Positions 36,475 to 45,861 of a stretch of 64,000 nt of DNA are shown one piece after another. Every line of letters starts with the position of its first letter. Position 1 is the stretch's first letter. Source of the DNA: Novipirellula herctigrandis (GTDB taxonomy: Bacteria > Planctomycetota > Planctomycetia > Pirellulales > Pirellulaceae); NCBI GenBank assembly GCA_007859835.1, contig SJPJ01000001.1, positions 2,190,007 through 2,254,006 on the forward strand, read 5' to 3'. Below the pieces are notes generated by a model, which was not told where the DNA came from, did no database searches, and worked only from the letters and a program-made list of their open reading frames with translations. A program made the translations under genes and the position numbers.

Positions 36475-38892
36475 TTAGAGGGACTTAATTTCTAGGAGTG
36501 ACACGCCCTTTGAGTTGAGATCAAATTCAGGCTCGACAGATTTGCCGGTAAACAAGTCGGTCACGGAAATCCTGGTGCCGTCTTTCAGACCGAGCTTCAG
36601 TTTGGCATTGTTCTTACCAATGTTAAGGATGCTCATTAGATAGCTTCCATCGTCTTGTTTCACCGCCAGCCAATGGCAGCCCTTGTGGTCGCTACCGTTT
36701 TCTTCGGCAAGCGTGACATCAGGCCGGCTCTCCGCAACTTCGGCGAGTGCGACGTCTCGAACTTGCGAGACGCTCTCATTGCCCTTGAGAACAATGAGAT
36801 TGCCCTTGCTCTGTTTAAGTCGCTTATCGTGTGGCTGTCCGTATTCGTTTTTACTCAGACTCTTCTCGCTATCGACAATCAAGGTGCCGCCCTGGTCCAG
36901 ATAGGACTGCAGGGCGTTCAACTCGGATTCCGTGACCCATTCCGTCTTATAAACGAGGATGCCATCCCAAGACCGGTTATCCTGTTTCTTGATGATGTTC
37001 TCCGTAGCGAATCCCATGGGGATTCCTTCAAAGAAGAGTTTTTCATAAATTGAAAACTGCTCGGTCATGTGAGAGTTTTTGTTGATCGCCGATGTCTCCG
37101 AGTGGAACAGACGCAAGGGACGGCGTTGCTTGCGCAAGGCGATGATTTCTTCAGAGAAACTGTTCAGGTCATACATGACCTGGGTGTAGGCATTGGCAAT
37201 GTGCGGCTGCTGGTTTGTTGAGCCCACGAAGGATCCTGCGAGTGCCAGATCAGCGAAGTTTAGCTCCCCTTCCAGTCGGTCTTCGGGCGATCCATCGGGA
37301 TCTCTTGCCCAGAACCATGCCATGTTGGCGTCCATTCCCTGAAGCGTCGCCAGCCAATAAACACTTTCCACATACTCGACTGATAAATCCAGTTTTCTCC
37401 ACCGAGAGGCGGACAGAAAATGAGATTCCGAATTGACGTGAATTTTCCTCGGAGACACCGAATCCATGAAGTCGTAGGACATACTCAACTCTTCCCAACA
37501 ATAGGCGTAATGTTCCTCCCAGGCTTCTGGTTCGTTTGGATAGCTGCGTCGCGTTGGCCTAGCTTTGGCATCATCGCCAATCATCGAGGTGAGTTCAGTG
37601 AGGGCTTCCAGGTCAATCCCGTGCGCGCGATTGTTGTCGGTATAAAGGTGTGTACTGTTCTTGACGTGGGTGTCCGCATCGGGGTTGCCTTTCCGAAGCT
37701 CGCCTTGAATGTGTGTGTACCAATCGATGGCACGGTCCATGCTGTAGCGTGCCCAATCGTAGAACATCGGGGTGCCACGGGTTTGGGCAGAAATTGGAAT
37801 TTCAATTTCAACCGCATCAAAGCCGGTGAACTGGGATACCCAGTTTTTGTTGAGCCTGTCGAGATCGCCGTCATATTTTTTGCGCAACCATTCCCGAAAT
37901 TGGTTCAGGGTGTAGGACGAAATCTGCTGCATCTCGCCAGTTCTTCGGGTCCAGCCACTTGCGATCGAATGCCAGTGGGGCTCGTTGGCCAGAATGTAAC
38001 CAAGCTGAGTCACCTTTTTCCCTTTGGTCAGGGCACCGGTTTCCCTGGCGATGGTTCCCCAAACCTCTCGCACCAAAGGATTGTCGATATCGAATCCAGT
38101 AAACGTGGAACGGCCTTTGCGTACTTCGGGTTCAAGTTTTTCTACCCACTCAGCAATGCCCTGGTTCCAGTAGATCAGGAAGCCGACATTGCTATCTGAA
38201 ATCTCGGTGACTTCGCGCAGAAGTTCTTGATCGAAAGTGCGATCTTGCTTCAGCAAAAACGAATTGATCGCCCGGTCATGTTCGGCTGGGTAAAGGTTCT
38301 CGCCGCCGTGGAAGATAGCACCGAGATGGTCGTTGTAGACATTAGTATCAGTCAGAGGTCGGCCGACCGATTTGGAAAAGTAGTCATAGAGGAAAATCGG
38401 CTTGCCGTTACTCAGTAACATGTTGTCGCCCACTTCAATGTTCTGCCAATCCACTTTGTTGACCGGGCGCCGTTGGATATCGCCACGGATGACACTGGAT
38501 AGTTCCGCGATACCATCGTTGAGAATTTTGACGACCATCTTGCGTTGGAAGTCTGGTATCTCGGCTGCGAGTTTGTCCTTGTCTTCTTTGTAGGGGGCAT
38601 ACTGCTCGAATAAGTAGGCTACCGCGTCCTGATTATCTTCATCCCAGTCCGCGAACTTCAAAAACTCTTTGGCGAACCAGACCACCGTTTCCTCACGGGT
38701 GACATCGATCTCCTTGGCACGCGCCTCCTGCATGCTGGCTTCCAGTGTGTCGATGTTGGTCAACGCTTCTTTGACGTATGGGTTGTCTGCCGATGCTGCG
38801 GCTGCGTCGGCCGCGATGCTATCGTTAGAAGATGCGATCATACTGAGTAGTGAGAGGCCAGCAATTGCAATGCGAAACAGTATCGGGTTCAT
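36475..38892 (-). CDS. Secreted GH42-like beta-galactosidase-type glycoside hydrolase
   Basis: The 805-residue protein has a signal peptide (IAIAGLSLLSMIASSNDSIAA). Residues 35-145 are a helical, charged region. The barrel begins near DNMLLSNGKPIFLYDYF and includes GYILANEPHWHS (Glu304, candidate acid/base, NEP context), then FREWLRKKYDGDLDRLNKNWVSQF, a segment very characteristic of GH42 and GH-A relatives. HVNSESHF (Glu489) is a plausible nucleophile strand. The segment WDGILVYKTEWVTESELNALQSYLDQGGTLIVDS resembles the beta-galactosidase trimerisation domain, and a final beta-sandwich follows. The exact family and linkage are uncertain. It is divergent from the plus-strand gene cluster that starts at 39248. 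Confidence 0.72.
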   Translation of the reverse strand: MNPILFRIAIAGLSLLSMIASSNDSIAADAAAASADNPYVKEALTNIDTLEASMQEARAKEIDVTREETVVWFAKEFLKFADWDEDNQDAVAYLFEQYAPYKEDKDKLAAEIPDFQRKMVVKILNDGIAELSSVIRGDIQRRPVNKVDWQNIEVGDNMLLSNGKPIFLYDYFSKSVGRPLTDTNVYNDHLGAIFHGGENLYPAEHDRAINSFLLKQDRTFDQELLREVTEISDSNVGFLIYWNQGIAEWVEKLEPEVRKGRSTFTGFDIDNPLVREVWGTIARETGALTKGKKVTQLGYILANEPHWHSIASGWTRRTGEMQQISSYTLNQFREWLRKKYDGDLDRLNKNWVSQFTGFDAVEIEIPISAQTRGTPMFYDWARYSMDRAIDWYTHIQGELRKGNPDADTHVKNSTHLYTDNNRAHGIDLEALTELTSMIGDDAKARPTRRSYPNEPEAWEEHYAYCWEELSMSYDFMDSVSPRKIHVNSESHFLSASRWRKLDLSVEYVESVYWLATLQGMDANMAWFWARDPDGSPEDRLEGELNFADLALAGSFVGSTNQQPHIANAYTQVMYDLNSFSEEIIALRKQRRPLRLFHSETSAINKNSHMTEQFSIYEKLFFEGIPMGFATENIIKKQDNRSWDGILVYKTEWVTESELNALQSYLDQGGTLIVDSEKSLSKNEYGQPHDKRLKQSKGNLIVLKGNESVSQVRDVALAEVAESRPDVTLAEENGSDHKGCHWLAVKQDDGSYLMSILNIGKNNAKLKLGLKDGTRISVTDLFTGKSVEPEFDLNSKGVSLLEIKSL

Positions 38893-39247
38893 AGAACTCT
38901 CGTTAGGAATGAAGGAAGATCGAAATCTTGAGCAATTGGACTATTTGATTTTGCGTTGGTCTTAGACGCGTGTTCCCATCGAGAATTGTATAGTCAGAGC
39001 CTGCTAGAAGCGAGCGTAGCATCGGGAACGACCATCTTCCGCAGTAACCTTGCTCCGGGTGCGGAAGACAAAAAGCTAAGGTTCTAACCTGTCGATCCCA
39101 AAAGCGATGGATCACAAAATGTTTCTGTCGGCCCGTTGCCGTCCAACATTCGCGACTAAAATCAGTGTGACCCAAATGAGTCACCAATCAATAACCCAGA
39201 CTGTGTCACAAACAATCGTCAACCTCAAAAAAGCAAATTGGAAACGG
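38893..39247 (+). other. Divergent promoter region of the polysaccharide locus
   Basis: This stretch separates the minus-strand GH42-like gene from the plus-strand cluster. The repeated strings gttccc and gggaac occur about 60 bp apart, but no compact operator was seen. Confidence 0.35.
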
Positions 39248-40753
39248 ATGATCATTTTCAAGAGAAAGCTACTACGCTTGCTGTCAGCGGCAGGCATTTT
39301 TGGCTCTGCCCTTTGCATGGAAGTTGCAGCGGACACGTCACCGTGGACAACCGGCAACCGGATTGCGATCAGTGCAGATGGCAATCCCGACGCGGATGCG
39401 GATGACGTTGGAGCAACTCCGTTGACGCTGGCCGTACTGGCCAAGGCCGGCCTGCAGGACAACTTGGTTCATTTTGATTTCAACAATTTTTTGGAGTACA
39501 AACGAATCGACTCGGTCAACAACCGTATGTGGCGGAGCGCCATGGGCGGCCAGACCCGCTGGGGATTTGACAGTAGTCGATTCTTTGATGCCGCCATGGA
39601 TCCGGATGGAGCCGTTGCACATCTCACTTCGGAGATCAATAAATCAACGGCTGAAGATCCACTCTATCTGATTGCTGCGGGTCCGATGGAATTGATCTAT
39701 CGTGCATTGGAAGCCGCCAACTGCAGTGCCAGGCATCATGTGAAGATTGTCTCGCATCACGATTACAACGAATACTTCAAGCCGCGACTTTGGCATCGCA
39801 ACTGGAACGATGTGAAGGCCCTGGTTCCGATAATTGGATATCTCAGAATTAAAGACCAAAACGGCAGTAACGGCAGTGGCCTAAAGGGATCAGCCAACAC
39901 GGATTTTAGTTGGCTCCAAAATCATGCGGATCCTAAACTGAACTGGGTCTATGATCGGATCGTTGCCGGAAAGCCAGACGTTTCCGATGCCGGTATGCTT
40001 ACCTGGCTGATTGGTATCAACGGAACAGATGAAGTCGTAACCATTCCGGAAATGCAGGCCTGGTTCGGAACAAACGTGGTCCCGGATCATGGCGGACGCT
40101 CGACGACTCCCGCAGCACCCGCCGGTGTAACCCCCGATGTGGTTCCGCCTGCAACCGAAAGTATTTTTGAGGAAGTAGACGGAAAACTGGTGATTGAAGC
40201 TGAAAGTGTTCCGCTTACCGATAACTGGATGCTAGAGTCAACGGAATCAAATTTCAGTGGATCCGGTTATATTCGCTGGATGCCCTCGTGGGTAAACAAA
40301 ATCAGTCATCAGCATGAAGGTGTGCTGATCTACAAGCTTCGCATTAAGAATCCAGGCAAGTACCGAATGGCACTGAGATCATCCCACAAAGGAGCTCCTG
40401 AAAGAGACAAATGGAATGACTGTTGGACGCTTATGGGGCTCAATCCAGTTAGCCCTTACGGAATGACACGCAAAACCTATCACTCCATCAATCAGGAACA
40501 GTTTGACAGTGGCTTGGGATTTACGTGGCATACCACACATGAGAACTATGGCTCCGTTGCCAAAACCGACGGCCACTTTTCAACTCCGATTTATAACCTT
40601 ACCAAAGGCGATCACTATTTCTGGATCTGCGGACGGTCCGGCGGTTTTCGGATCGACAAGATTCATTTCTTCAAAGAGGGTATTTCCGGTTTCAAAAGCG
40701 ACTCCAAGCCGACAACTCCGATTCTGCCGGGAGACAGTGAAACCCTCCGGTAG
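39248..40753 (+). CDS. Secreted two-domain protein, possible carbohydrate-binding C-terminus
   Basis: The ATG at 39248 is chosen since the signal peptide (LLRLLSAAGIFGSALCMEVAA) follows; an ATG at 39107 adds 47 non-signal residues. The first 280 residues start with NRIAISADGNPDADADDVGATPLTLAVLAKAG, whose Asp-rich pattern and following strands (VHFDFNNF, PLYLIAAGPMELIYRAL) recall inosine-uridine nucleoside hydrolase-like or DUF1593 folds. The last 200 residues open with GKLVIEAESVPLTDNWMLES, a CBM6-like start, and end in a beta-sandwich. The enzymatic activity is not proven by sequence. It heads the plus-strand cluster of esterases, sulfatases and fucosidase. Confidence 0.6.
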   Translation: MIIFKRKLLRLLSAAGIFGSALCMEVAADTSPWTTGNRIAISADGNPDADADDVGATPLTLAVLAKAGLQDNLVHFDFNNFLEYKRIDSVNNRMWRSAMGGQTRWGFDSSRFFDAAMDPDGAVAHLTSEINKSTAEDPLYLIAAGPMELIYRALEAANCSARHHVKIVSHHDYNEYFKPRLWHRNWNDVKALVPIIGYLRIKDQNGSNGSGLKGSANTDFSWLQNHADPKLNWVYDRIVAGKPDVSDAGMLTWLIGINGTDEVVTIPEMQAWFGTNVVPDHGGRSTTPAAPAGVTPDVVPPATESIFEEVDGKLVIEAESVPLTDNWMLESTESNFSGSGYIRWMPSWVNKISHQHEGVLIYKLRIKNPGKYRMALRSSHKGAPERDKWNDCWTLMGLNPVSPYGMTRKTYHSINQEQFDSGLGFTWHTTHENYGSVAKTDGHFSTPIYNLTKGDHYFWICGRSGGFRIDKIHFFKEGISGFKSDSKPTTPILPGDSETLR

Positions 40754-40880
40754 AGCTTGGCATCTTTGCCCACCAACATTGCCTCGATCAATATCTTTGC
40801 ATGCCAATGACCAGACACCGAAGTTTGAACGAGGTCAATGTCGTCGCTTACCAAGACCTCTCGATAGTCAGAGTGTGTCT
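40740..40880 (-). pseudogene. Remnant of a Gfo/Idh/MocA oxidoreductase gene
   Basis: Read on the minus strand, this stretch gives SDYREVLVSDDIDLV, QTSVSGHWHAKILIEAMLVG and KDAKLYRRVSL. It aligns with the intact gene at 52664-54031 (KDYRKLLERDDIDAV, then IGAPDHWHTKISVEAMLAG, KDVYCEKPLTL). The catalytic EKP segment has decayed to LYRRV, and no start, cofactor loop or C-terminal domain remains. The piece abuts and slightly overlaps the 3' end of the preceding gene. Confidence 0.7.
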
Positions 40881-41244
40881 GCTTTGTTTTTTAAAAAGCA
40901 TTTCATTGCCGCCTTACAGTTGGGATTGATCGACGTCGCACAATGCCACAAAATCTTCGCACGCTTGATGGACCAAAGCGGTGCGGGTTTCGTTTCCGCC
41001 AATTCCAATCAATGCAGATCGCGAACGAGTGTTACCCCATCGAAGACGCCATCTCCGGCCGATTTTGGAGGATTTCATTTGCGATATCGCGAAAAATCAT
41101 GTTCGTAAGTTTTTTTGGGGATTCCTTCCAATTTCGTGGCCGACCTGCGATTACCTCGTATCCAAATGGAAGTCTGTTGGAATTGAACGAACTACAACCG
41201 CTGTGAGCGAAATCCCAAAACGCCACCTGTCAATTGAGTTGAAA
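40881..41244 (+). other. Intergenic region, no gene seen
   Basis: Open frames here are not protein-like. The upstream half may hold more of the decayed oxidoreductase gene, but I could align only 40740-40880. Confidence 0.35.
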
Positions 41245-42471
41245 ATGAATCCAAAACACACCGTCCTTAGCCTGTTGATCCTTAGCCTGTTGATGATGTT
41301 CAGTGCGAGTTGCCTGTTTGCACAAACGCCATACGATCACGACATTTCCAAAGCGGAAGAACTGAGAGTTCGTGATGGCCTGCCAAACTTTTTCCAGAAG
41401 CTCAAAGCGGGTGAAGACATCACCGTGGGTTACATCGGTGGCAGTATTACCAATGGCGGACTGTGGCGAAGCAAAACGTTCGATTGGCTCAAGAGCGAGT
41501 ATCCCAAGGCAAAATTAAAGCACGTCAACGCTGCCATTGGAGGAACAGGCCCTGATTTCGGAGCCTGTCGAATCGGGAACCACTTATTGGCTCATGACCC
41601 GGACATGATTTTCATTGAGTACCGGGTGAACGACGGCGGGGCATTTCAAGGTCGTGCGTTTGAAGGCCTGATTCCTCAGATTTGGAATCACAATCCGAAT
41701 GCCGAAATTTGCATCGTGTACACCATCGCTAAATGGATGCTCTCCGATATCGAAAAAGGAAAACAGACTTCGGCAGGGAGACCCATCGAAGCCGTTGCCA
41801 ACCACTATGGGATCACTTCCATTGATTTTGGACTCGAAGTCGTCAAGCAACTCAACGAAAACAAACTTGTGTTTCAGGCGAATAAGCCTGTCGATGGGAA
41901 AATCCTGTTTTCCAAAGACGGTGTACATCCAGTGGAAGCGGGGCACGACATCTATCGAGACATCGTCGTGCGATCATTCAAGGCAATCGAAGATCACGGT
42001 ACTGCCGGAGCCAATGTGATACCAAAACCGCTGAAAGAAAATGCGTTTTCGAACGCCACGATGGTTCCGGTAACCAGAGCCCGTTTTAGTGCCGGGTGGC
42101 AAAGCGTCGACCTGAGTGGTTCAACCGACATCAATGCCGATCTCACTGACAAGAACGGTGGTGATAAAACGATTTTCGATGAGGCGATGAAGACTGACTC
42201 TGTTGACGAAACGCTCACACTCCAGTGGGACGGGTTCATGCTGGGCCTTACCGCAGTTCTGCAGGGCAAGGACCAAGTAAAAATCGAAGTTTCGACCGAT
42301 GGTGGCCCCGCGAAGATTTATGACTTGGCATCCCGAAGCGGCAACCGGCAATCGAAGTACATCTTCACCAAAGAAGTTGGATCTGGCTCCCACACTACCA
42401 TTGTGAAAGTTGTTTCATTGGCCGAAGGAAAATCCTGCCAGCTTGGTCAGTTTCTGGTCGTCGGTGAATAG
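41245..42471 (+). CDS. Secreted SGNH/GDSL-type hydrolase (probable carbohydrate esterase)
   Basis: The ATG at 41245 opens a signal peptide (VLSLLILSLLMMFSASCLFAQ), in which a 14-bp string (cttagcctgttgat) is duplicated. The catalytic blocks are GYIGGSITNGG (block I, Ser67), NAAIGGTGPDFG (block II Gly), EYRVNDGG (block III Asn) and DGVHPVEAGHDIY (block V Asp/His). About 150 further residues form a beta-rich C-terminal part. Proteins of this type remove acetyl or other acyl groups from polysaccharides. The 408-residue product lies in a plus-strand run with the next gene 26 bp away. Confidence 0.85.
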   Translation: MNPKHTVLSLLILSLLMMFSASCLFAQTPYDHDISKAEELRVRDGLPNFFQKLKAGEDITVGYIGGSITNGGLWRSKTFDWLKSEYPKAKLKHVNAAIGGTGPDFGACRIGNHLLAHDPDMIFIEYRVNDGGAFQGRAFEGLIPQIWNHNPNAEICIVYTIAKWMLSDIEKGKQTSAGRPIEAVANHYGITSIDFGLEVVKQLNENKLVFQANKPVDGKILFSKDGVHPVEAGHDIYRDIVVRSFKAIEDHGTAGANVIPKPLKENAFSNATMVPVTRARFSAGWQSVDLSGSTDINADLTDKNGGDKTIFDEAMKTDSVDETLTLQWDGFMLGLTAVLQGKDQVKIEVSTDGGPAKIYDLASRSGNRQSKYIFTKEVGSGSHTTIVKVVSLAEGKSCQLGQFLVVGE

Positions 42472-42497
42472 ATCAGCTCACGAAGGGACGATTGGAT

Positions 42498-43967
42498 ATG
42501 AATCGAATGGTTGCATTGCTCAAATGTCTAACTGCGACTTCAGTGTTTTGGGCTGGAGCGATCGGCACCGCCATTGCGCAGACCGAGACGATTGAAACTG
42601 CTTCTGAAACTTGGAACCTGCCAGAAGTATCTGAAATCGCCCCCGGTGTCAGATCAAAATTGAAATATCGGGAAGTAGACGCTGTACTTCCAGTTCGGGG
42701 GACAAAGTTCATGATCCGTGTTCCGGTAAACTGGAATGGAACACTGCTAAATGATCTGGATTATCGCAACAAAGCAAATTCAAGACTGAGCCTACTTCTG
42801 CTGGAGAAAGGCTATGCACTTTCCGGAACCACCCGGCGGTCTGACCGATTCGAGAACTATGATCCTGCCCGCGAAGCTCATGATTTCATTTCCATCTTCG
42901 ATATTTTCGAGGCGACATTCGGAAAGCCAAAATGGATTATTCAAATGGGGTGTTCGGGGGGCGGCACGGTCTCGCTGTCTATGGCCGAGAAGTATTCTGA
43001 CCGAATTGATGGAGCGATAGCGGCCTGTGGGGCCACGAGTCAATGGATGGCCAACACTCATCTTGATGGACTTTTCGTGATGCAGGCTTTGCTCGCTCCG
43101 GACTTGCCTATCGTAAATCTGGGCGGTCTTGATGCACCGAGCTTATCTGAACTTGGAAACAACTGGAAAGACGCCATCGACAAAGCTCAGCAAACGCCCG
43201 AGGGCCGTGCCCGCATCGCGCTTGCGATCACGATTGGCCAGTGGCCGGCATGGGGTGGTCGGGGGACGTCCGCTGTTCCGAAGCCCGACCCCACCGATGT
43301 TCACACGCTTCAAGAAAGCATGTATCACAGTATGGCGATGCTTCTGCCAAACAGCAAAACGAAGGGGACGACCATGCTGGAGCTCGCAGGGCATGGACAG
43401 TTAAGGTCGAATACCGATGTTGACTACGCTGCCCTCTATCACAACGGCAATCGGCTCTACAAAACGGCGGTTGAAACTCTCTATGAGCAATCTGGTCAGA
43501 GTCTTGAGGCAGATCTAAAAAGAATCAATGCTGCTCGGCGCATCAAGCCTGACCCGGCTGCGCTCAAATACTGGAGCGTTCCCGGCCGCACGCACGTTGG
43601 CGAGCCGAGGGTTCCGCTCTTTCGCATACACACCGTCGGCGATGGCTTGGTCTATCCTGCGATGGCTCAGGGCTATGAAGAATTGGTCCGTGAAAAGGGC
43701 CATTCAAAACTCTTTCGCAGTGCGTACGTCGATAGGTGGGGACACTGTAGTTTCAGCGTGGCGGAGTGGTTGGCTGCGATTGAGACGATGAATCAGCGTC
43801 TGGATACAGGTGTCTGGCCCAGCACTTCTCCGGAGACGCTCAATAAGCTGGGACAATCATTAGATCCGGCCGGCACCACACGATTCAGCGAATACAAAGG
43901 GGTAGCAAAGTACAACCGCACGTGGGTTCCGACGGCGTCAGATTACCTCGGTGAGATCCACAAGTAA
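42498..43967 (+). CDS. Secreted alpha/beta hydrolase (tannase/feruloyl-esterase-like)
   Basis: The ATG at 42498 (MNRMVALLKCL) is preferred over a TTG at 42492. A signal peptide ends near GAIGTAIAQ. The fold is alpha/beta hydrolase: KYREVDAVLPVRGTKFMIRVPVNWNGTLL is the first strands, KWIIQMGCSGGGTVSLSMA carries the nucleophile elbow G-C-S-G-G (Ser153), and RWGHCSFS near the C-terminus holds the likely catalytic His next to Cys, a pairing seen in tannase and PHB-depolymerase relatives. It probably cleaves ester-linked groups from the polysaccharide. It follows the SGNH hydrolase gene by 26 bp. Confidence 0.75.
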   Translation: MNRMVALLKCLTATSVFWAGAIGTAIAQTETIETASETWNLPEVSEIAPGVRSKLKYREVDAVLPVRGTKFMIRVPVNWNGTLLNDLDYRNKANSRLSLLLLEKGYALSGTTRRSDRFENYDPAREAHDFISIFDIFEATFGKPKWIIQMGCSGGGTVSLSMAEKYSDRIDGAIAACGATSQWMANTHLDGLFVMQALLAPDLPIVNLGGLDAPSLSELGNNWKDAIDKAQQTPEGRARIALAITIGQWPAWGGRGTSAVPKPDPTDVHTLQESMYHSMAMLLPNSKTKGTTMLELAGHGQLRSNTDVDYAALYHNGNRLYKTAVETLYEQSGQSLEADLKRINAARRIKPDPAALKYWSVPGRTHVGEPRVPLFRIHTVGDGLVYPAMAQGYEELVREKGHSKLFRSAYVDRWGHCSFSVAEWLAAIETMNQRLDTGVWPSTSPETLNKLGQSLDPAGTTRFSEYKGVAKYNRTWVPTASDYLGEIHK

Positions 43968-44055
43968 GCGTGGCCTCCCAAACATTGTGACCCACTAGAT
44001 TGATACGACACAGCAACCAGAAGTTTCGACCAATCAAAGCCCCGGCAACAATGAA

Positions 44056-44292
44056 ATGAAAGAGGTTTTGCATCGTAAGTGGCCATGGAATTTGATCATG
44101 CAAAGCGATCACGAACTGTCGAAGTTTGAACCGATCGCACTTTACAACTTGCAAGAAAAACCAAAAGGCAATTTCATTAACCTTGTCGAGCAAAAGAAAC
44201 GCATCGACACCATGCAGCGCGAGTACGCAGACATCTTCAAGTTAAAAAGGCGAACCGTTCCGGTTACAAATGTCGAAAACAAAAATGAGTAG
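44056..44292 (+). pseudogene. Probable remnant of a sulfatase C-terminus
   Basis: The 78-codon frame reads KWPWNLIMQSDHELSKFEP, then IALYNLQEKPKGNFINLVE and IDTMQREYADIF. This is the final pattern of type I sulfatases (KxxxLI, xLYNLxxDP, NLxxxxP, then a helix with xMxxxY). No N-terminal part with a C-x-P-x-R motif exists upstream: the frame meets a stop at 43996. The piece overlaps the start of the intact sulfatase that follows by about 20 bp. It could be a decayed duplicate. Confidence 0.5.
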
Positions 44293-45811
44293 AATAAGCA
44301 TCACGTCTGTCGCTCTTTTGCTGTCGCTCGGTGCGTCCCTGTCGGTAGCCGAACGCCCAAATATCATTGTGATCCTCACCGACGATATGGGCTACTCCGA
44401 TATGGGTTGCTTCGGGGGAGAAATCGAAACTCCGAACCTCGATTCACTGGCCGCCGATGGGCTGCGATTTACCGAGTTCTATAACTGCGCTCGTTGCTGG
44501 CCGACGCGTTCGGCTCTTTTGAGCGGATGCTATATCGAATGGTTGAAGACGCCGAAACACGTTACGATCCCGCAAATCCTGAAGACTGCCGGATACGACA
44601 CAGCCATGTCAGGCAAATGGCACGCGGGAGGCAAAGCCGAAGGGCCTGCCGGACCGAACTCGCCCGCCCAACGTGGTTTTGATGATTTCTACGGCACGCT
44701 TTCGGGTGCAGGTTCCCATTTCGATCCTCACACGCTCACCCGCAACACCGAAGAAATCGTCGCCGACGAAGGCTTCTATTACACGGACCAAATCGGTACA
44801 GAGGCGGTTCGCCAAATTGAAGGTTTCGCCAAAACGGACCGACCGTTCTTTCAGTATGTCGCTTTTACTACGCCACATTGGCCGATGCACGCACCCGAGG
44901 AAACGATCCAAAATTACGTAATTCGGTATGGAAATGGCTGGGTGCATCTCCGCGATGAGCGTTACGCGCGGATGCTGGAGATGGGAGTTATTGACAGAAA
45001 ACGATTCCCGCTTCCGCCCATGGAACCGGGCGTTCCCGCGTGGGAGGATGTCGAGCATAAACCATGGCGGGTTCGTCAAATGGCGATCTATGCTGCGATG
45101 GTCGACCATATGGATCAGGCTGTGGGGCGAATGGTTAAGGCACTCAAACGCACCGGACAATTTAAAAATACGCTGATCGTCTATTTTCACGACAACGGAG
45201 CCTGCGCTGAAATCCCTCATGCGGGAGCTGCGTCCTACATTCAGGGGAAGGCAAAGTTGCGGGGAGAGACGGTTGCTGTAGGCAACGACTTCAGTGCAAA
45301 AATGGGTGGTCCGTTGACCTTCAGCGCGGTAGGCCCCAATTGGGCCAATGCGCAGAACACTCCGATGCGTCGATACAAGAAGAACGTGCATAACGGAGGC
45401 GCTCTGACACCGGCCATTATGCACTGGCCTGCCGGCCTCAAAGCCAAGGCCGGATCTATATCCACTCAGCGCGGTCATGTGATCGACATGATGGCCACAT
45501 GTTTGGAACTCGCCGGTGTTGATTATCCGACCAAGCTAAATAGCCACGCCATTGCGCCGCACAATAGCCTTTCATTGGTGCCCGTGCTCGAGGGGGAAAC
45601 GGTAAACAGGGATCACGCCTATTTTTTCAGACATGCTGGCACATCGGCCGTTGTGAAGGGTGACTACAAAATCGTCAGAGAAGGCAAACAGGACTGGGAG
45701 CTTTACAACTTGTCCGAGAACCGAACCGAAACCGAAGACATCGCCGCACAGCATCCTGAGCTAGTCCAGGAAATGTCCGTGCTATGGGATGCTCATTGGC
45801 GGAAAAAGTAA
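44270..45811 (+). CDS. Secreted type I sulfatase with CWPTR motif
   Basis: The ATG at 44270 gives MSKTKMSRISITSVALLLSLGASLSVA, a full signal peptide; 44285 is an alternative. The mature part starts ERPNIIVILTDDMGYSDMGCFGG, the usual sulfatase start with paired Asp. The signature is CARCWPTRSALLSG, with the formylglycine Cys in CWPTR (Cys76 from this start) preceded by another Cys. SGKWHAGG and VYFHDNGACAE give the remaining active-site blocks. The C-terminus WELYNLSENRTETEDIAAQHPEL is typical. This arrangement matches the arylsulfatase A-like S1 family. The 513-residue enzyme is the first of four plus-strand sulfatases in the cluster. Confidence 0.93.
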   Translation: MSKTKMSRISITSVALLLSLGASLSVAERPNIIVILTDDMGYSDMGCFGGEIETPNLDSLAADGLRFTEFYNCARCWPTRSALLSGCYIEWLKTPKHVTIPQILKTAGYDTAMSGKWHAGGKAEGPAGPNSPAQRGFDDFYGTLSGAGSHFDPHTLTRNTEEIVADEGFYYTDQIGTEAVRQIEGFAKTDRPFFQYVAFTTPHWPMHAPEETIQNYVIRYGNGWVHLRDERYARMLEMGVIDRKRFPLPPMEPGVPAWEDVEHKPWRVRQMAIYAAMVDHMDQAVGRMVKALKRTGQFKNTLIVYFHDNGACAEIPHAGAASYIQGKAKLRGETVAVGNDFSAKMGGPLTFSAVGPNWANAQNTPMRRYKKNVHNGGALTPAIMHWPAGLKAKAGSISTQRGHVIDMMATCLELAGVDYPTKLNSHAIAPHNSLSLVPVLEGETVNRDHAYFFRHAGTSAVVKGDYKIVREGKQDWELYNLSENRTETEDIAAQHPELVQEMSVLWDAHWRKK

Positions 45812-45861
45812 CTCTTGCATTGAGAGGCTTTTTGAATGATCGACGAAAAAGGAACACAACA

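Noticed and set aside
44609..45478. 289-codon minus-strand frame inside a sulfatase gene
   Set aside because: It is antisense to clear catalytic motifs and has no protein-like pattern of its own.
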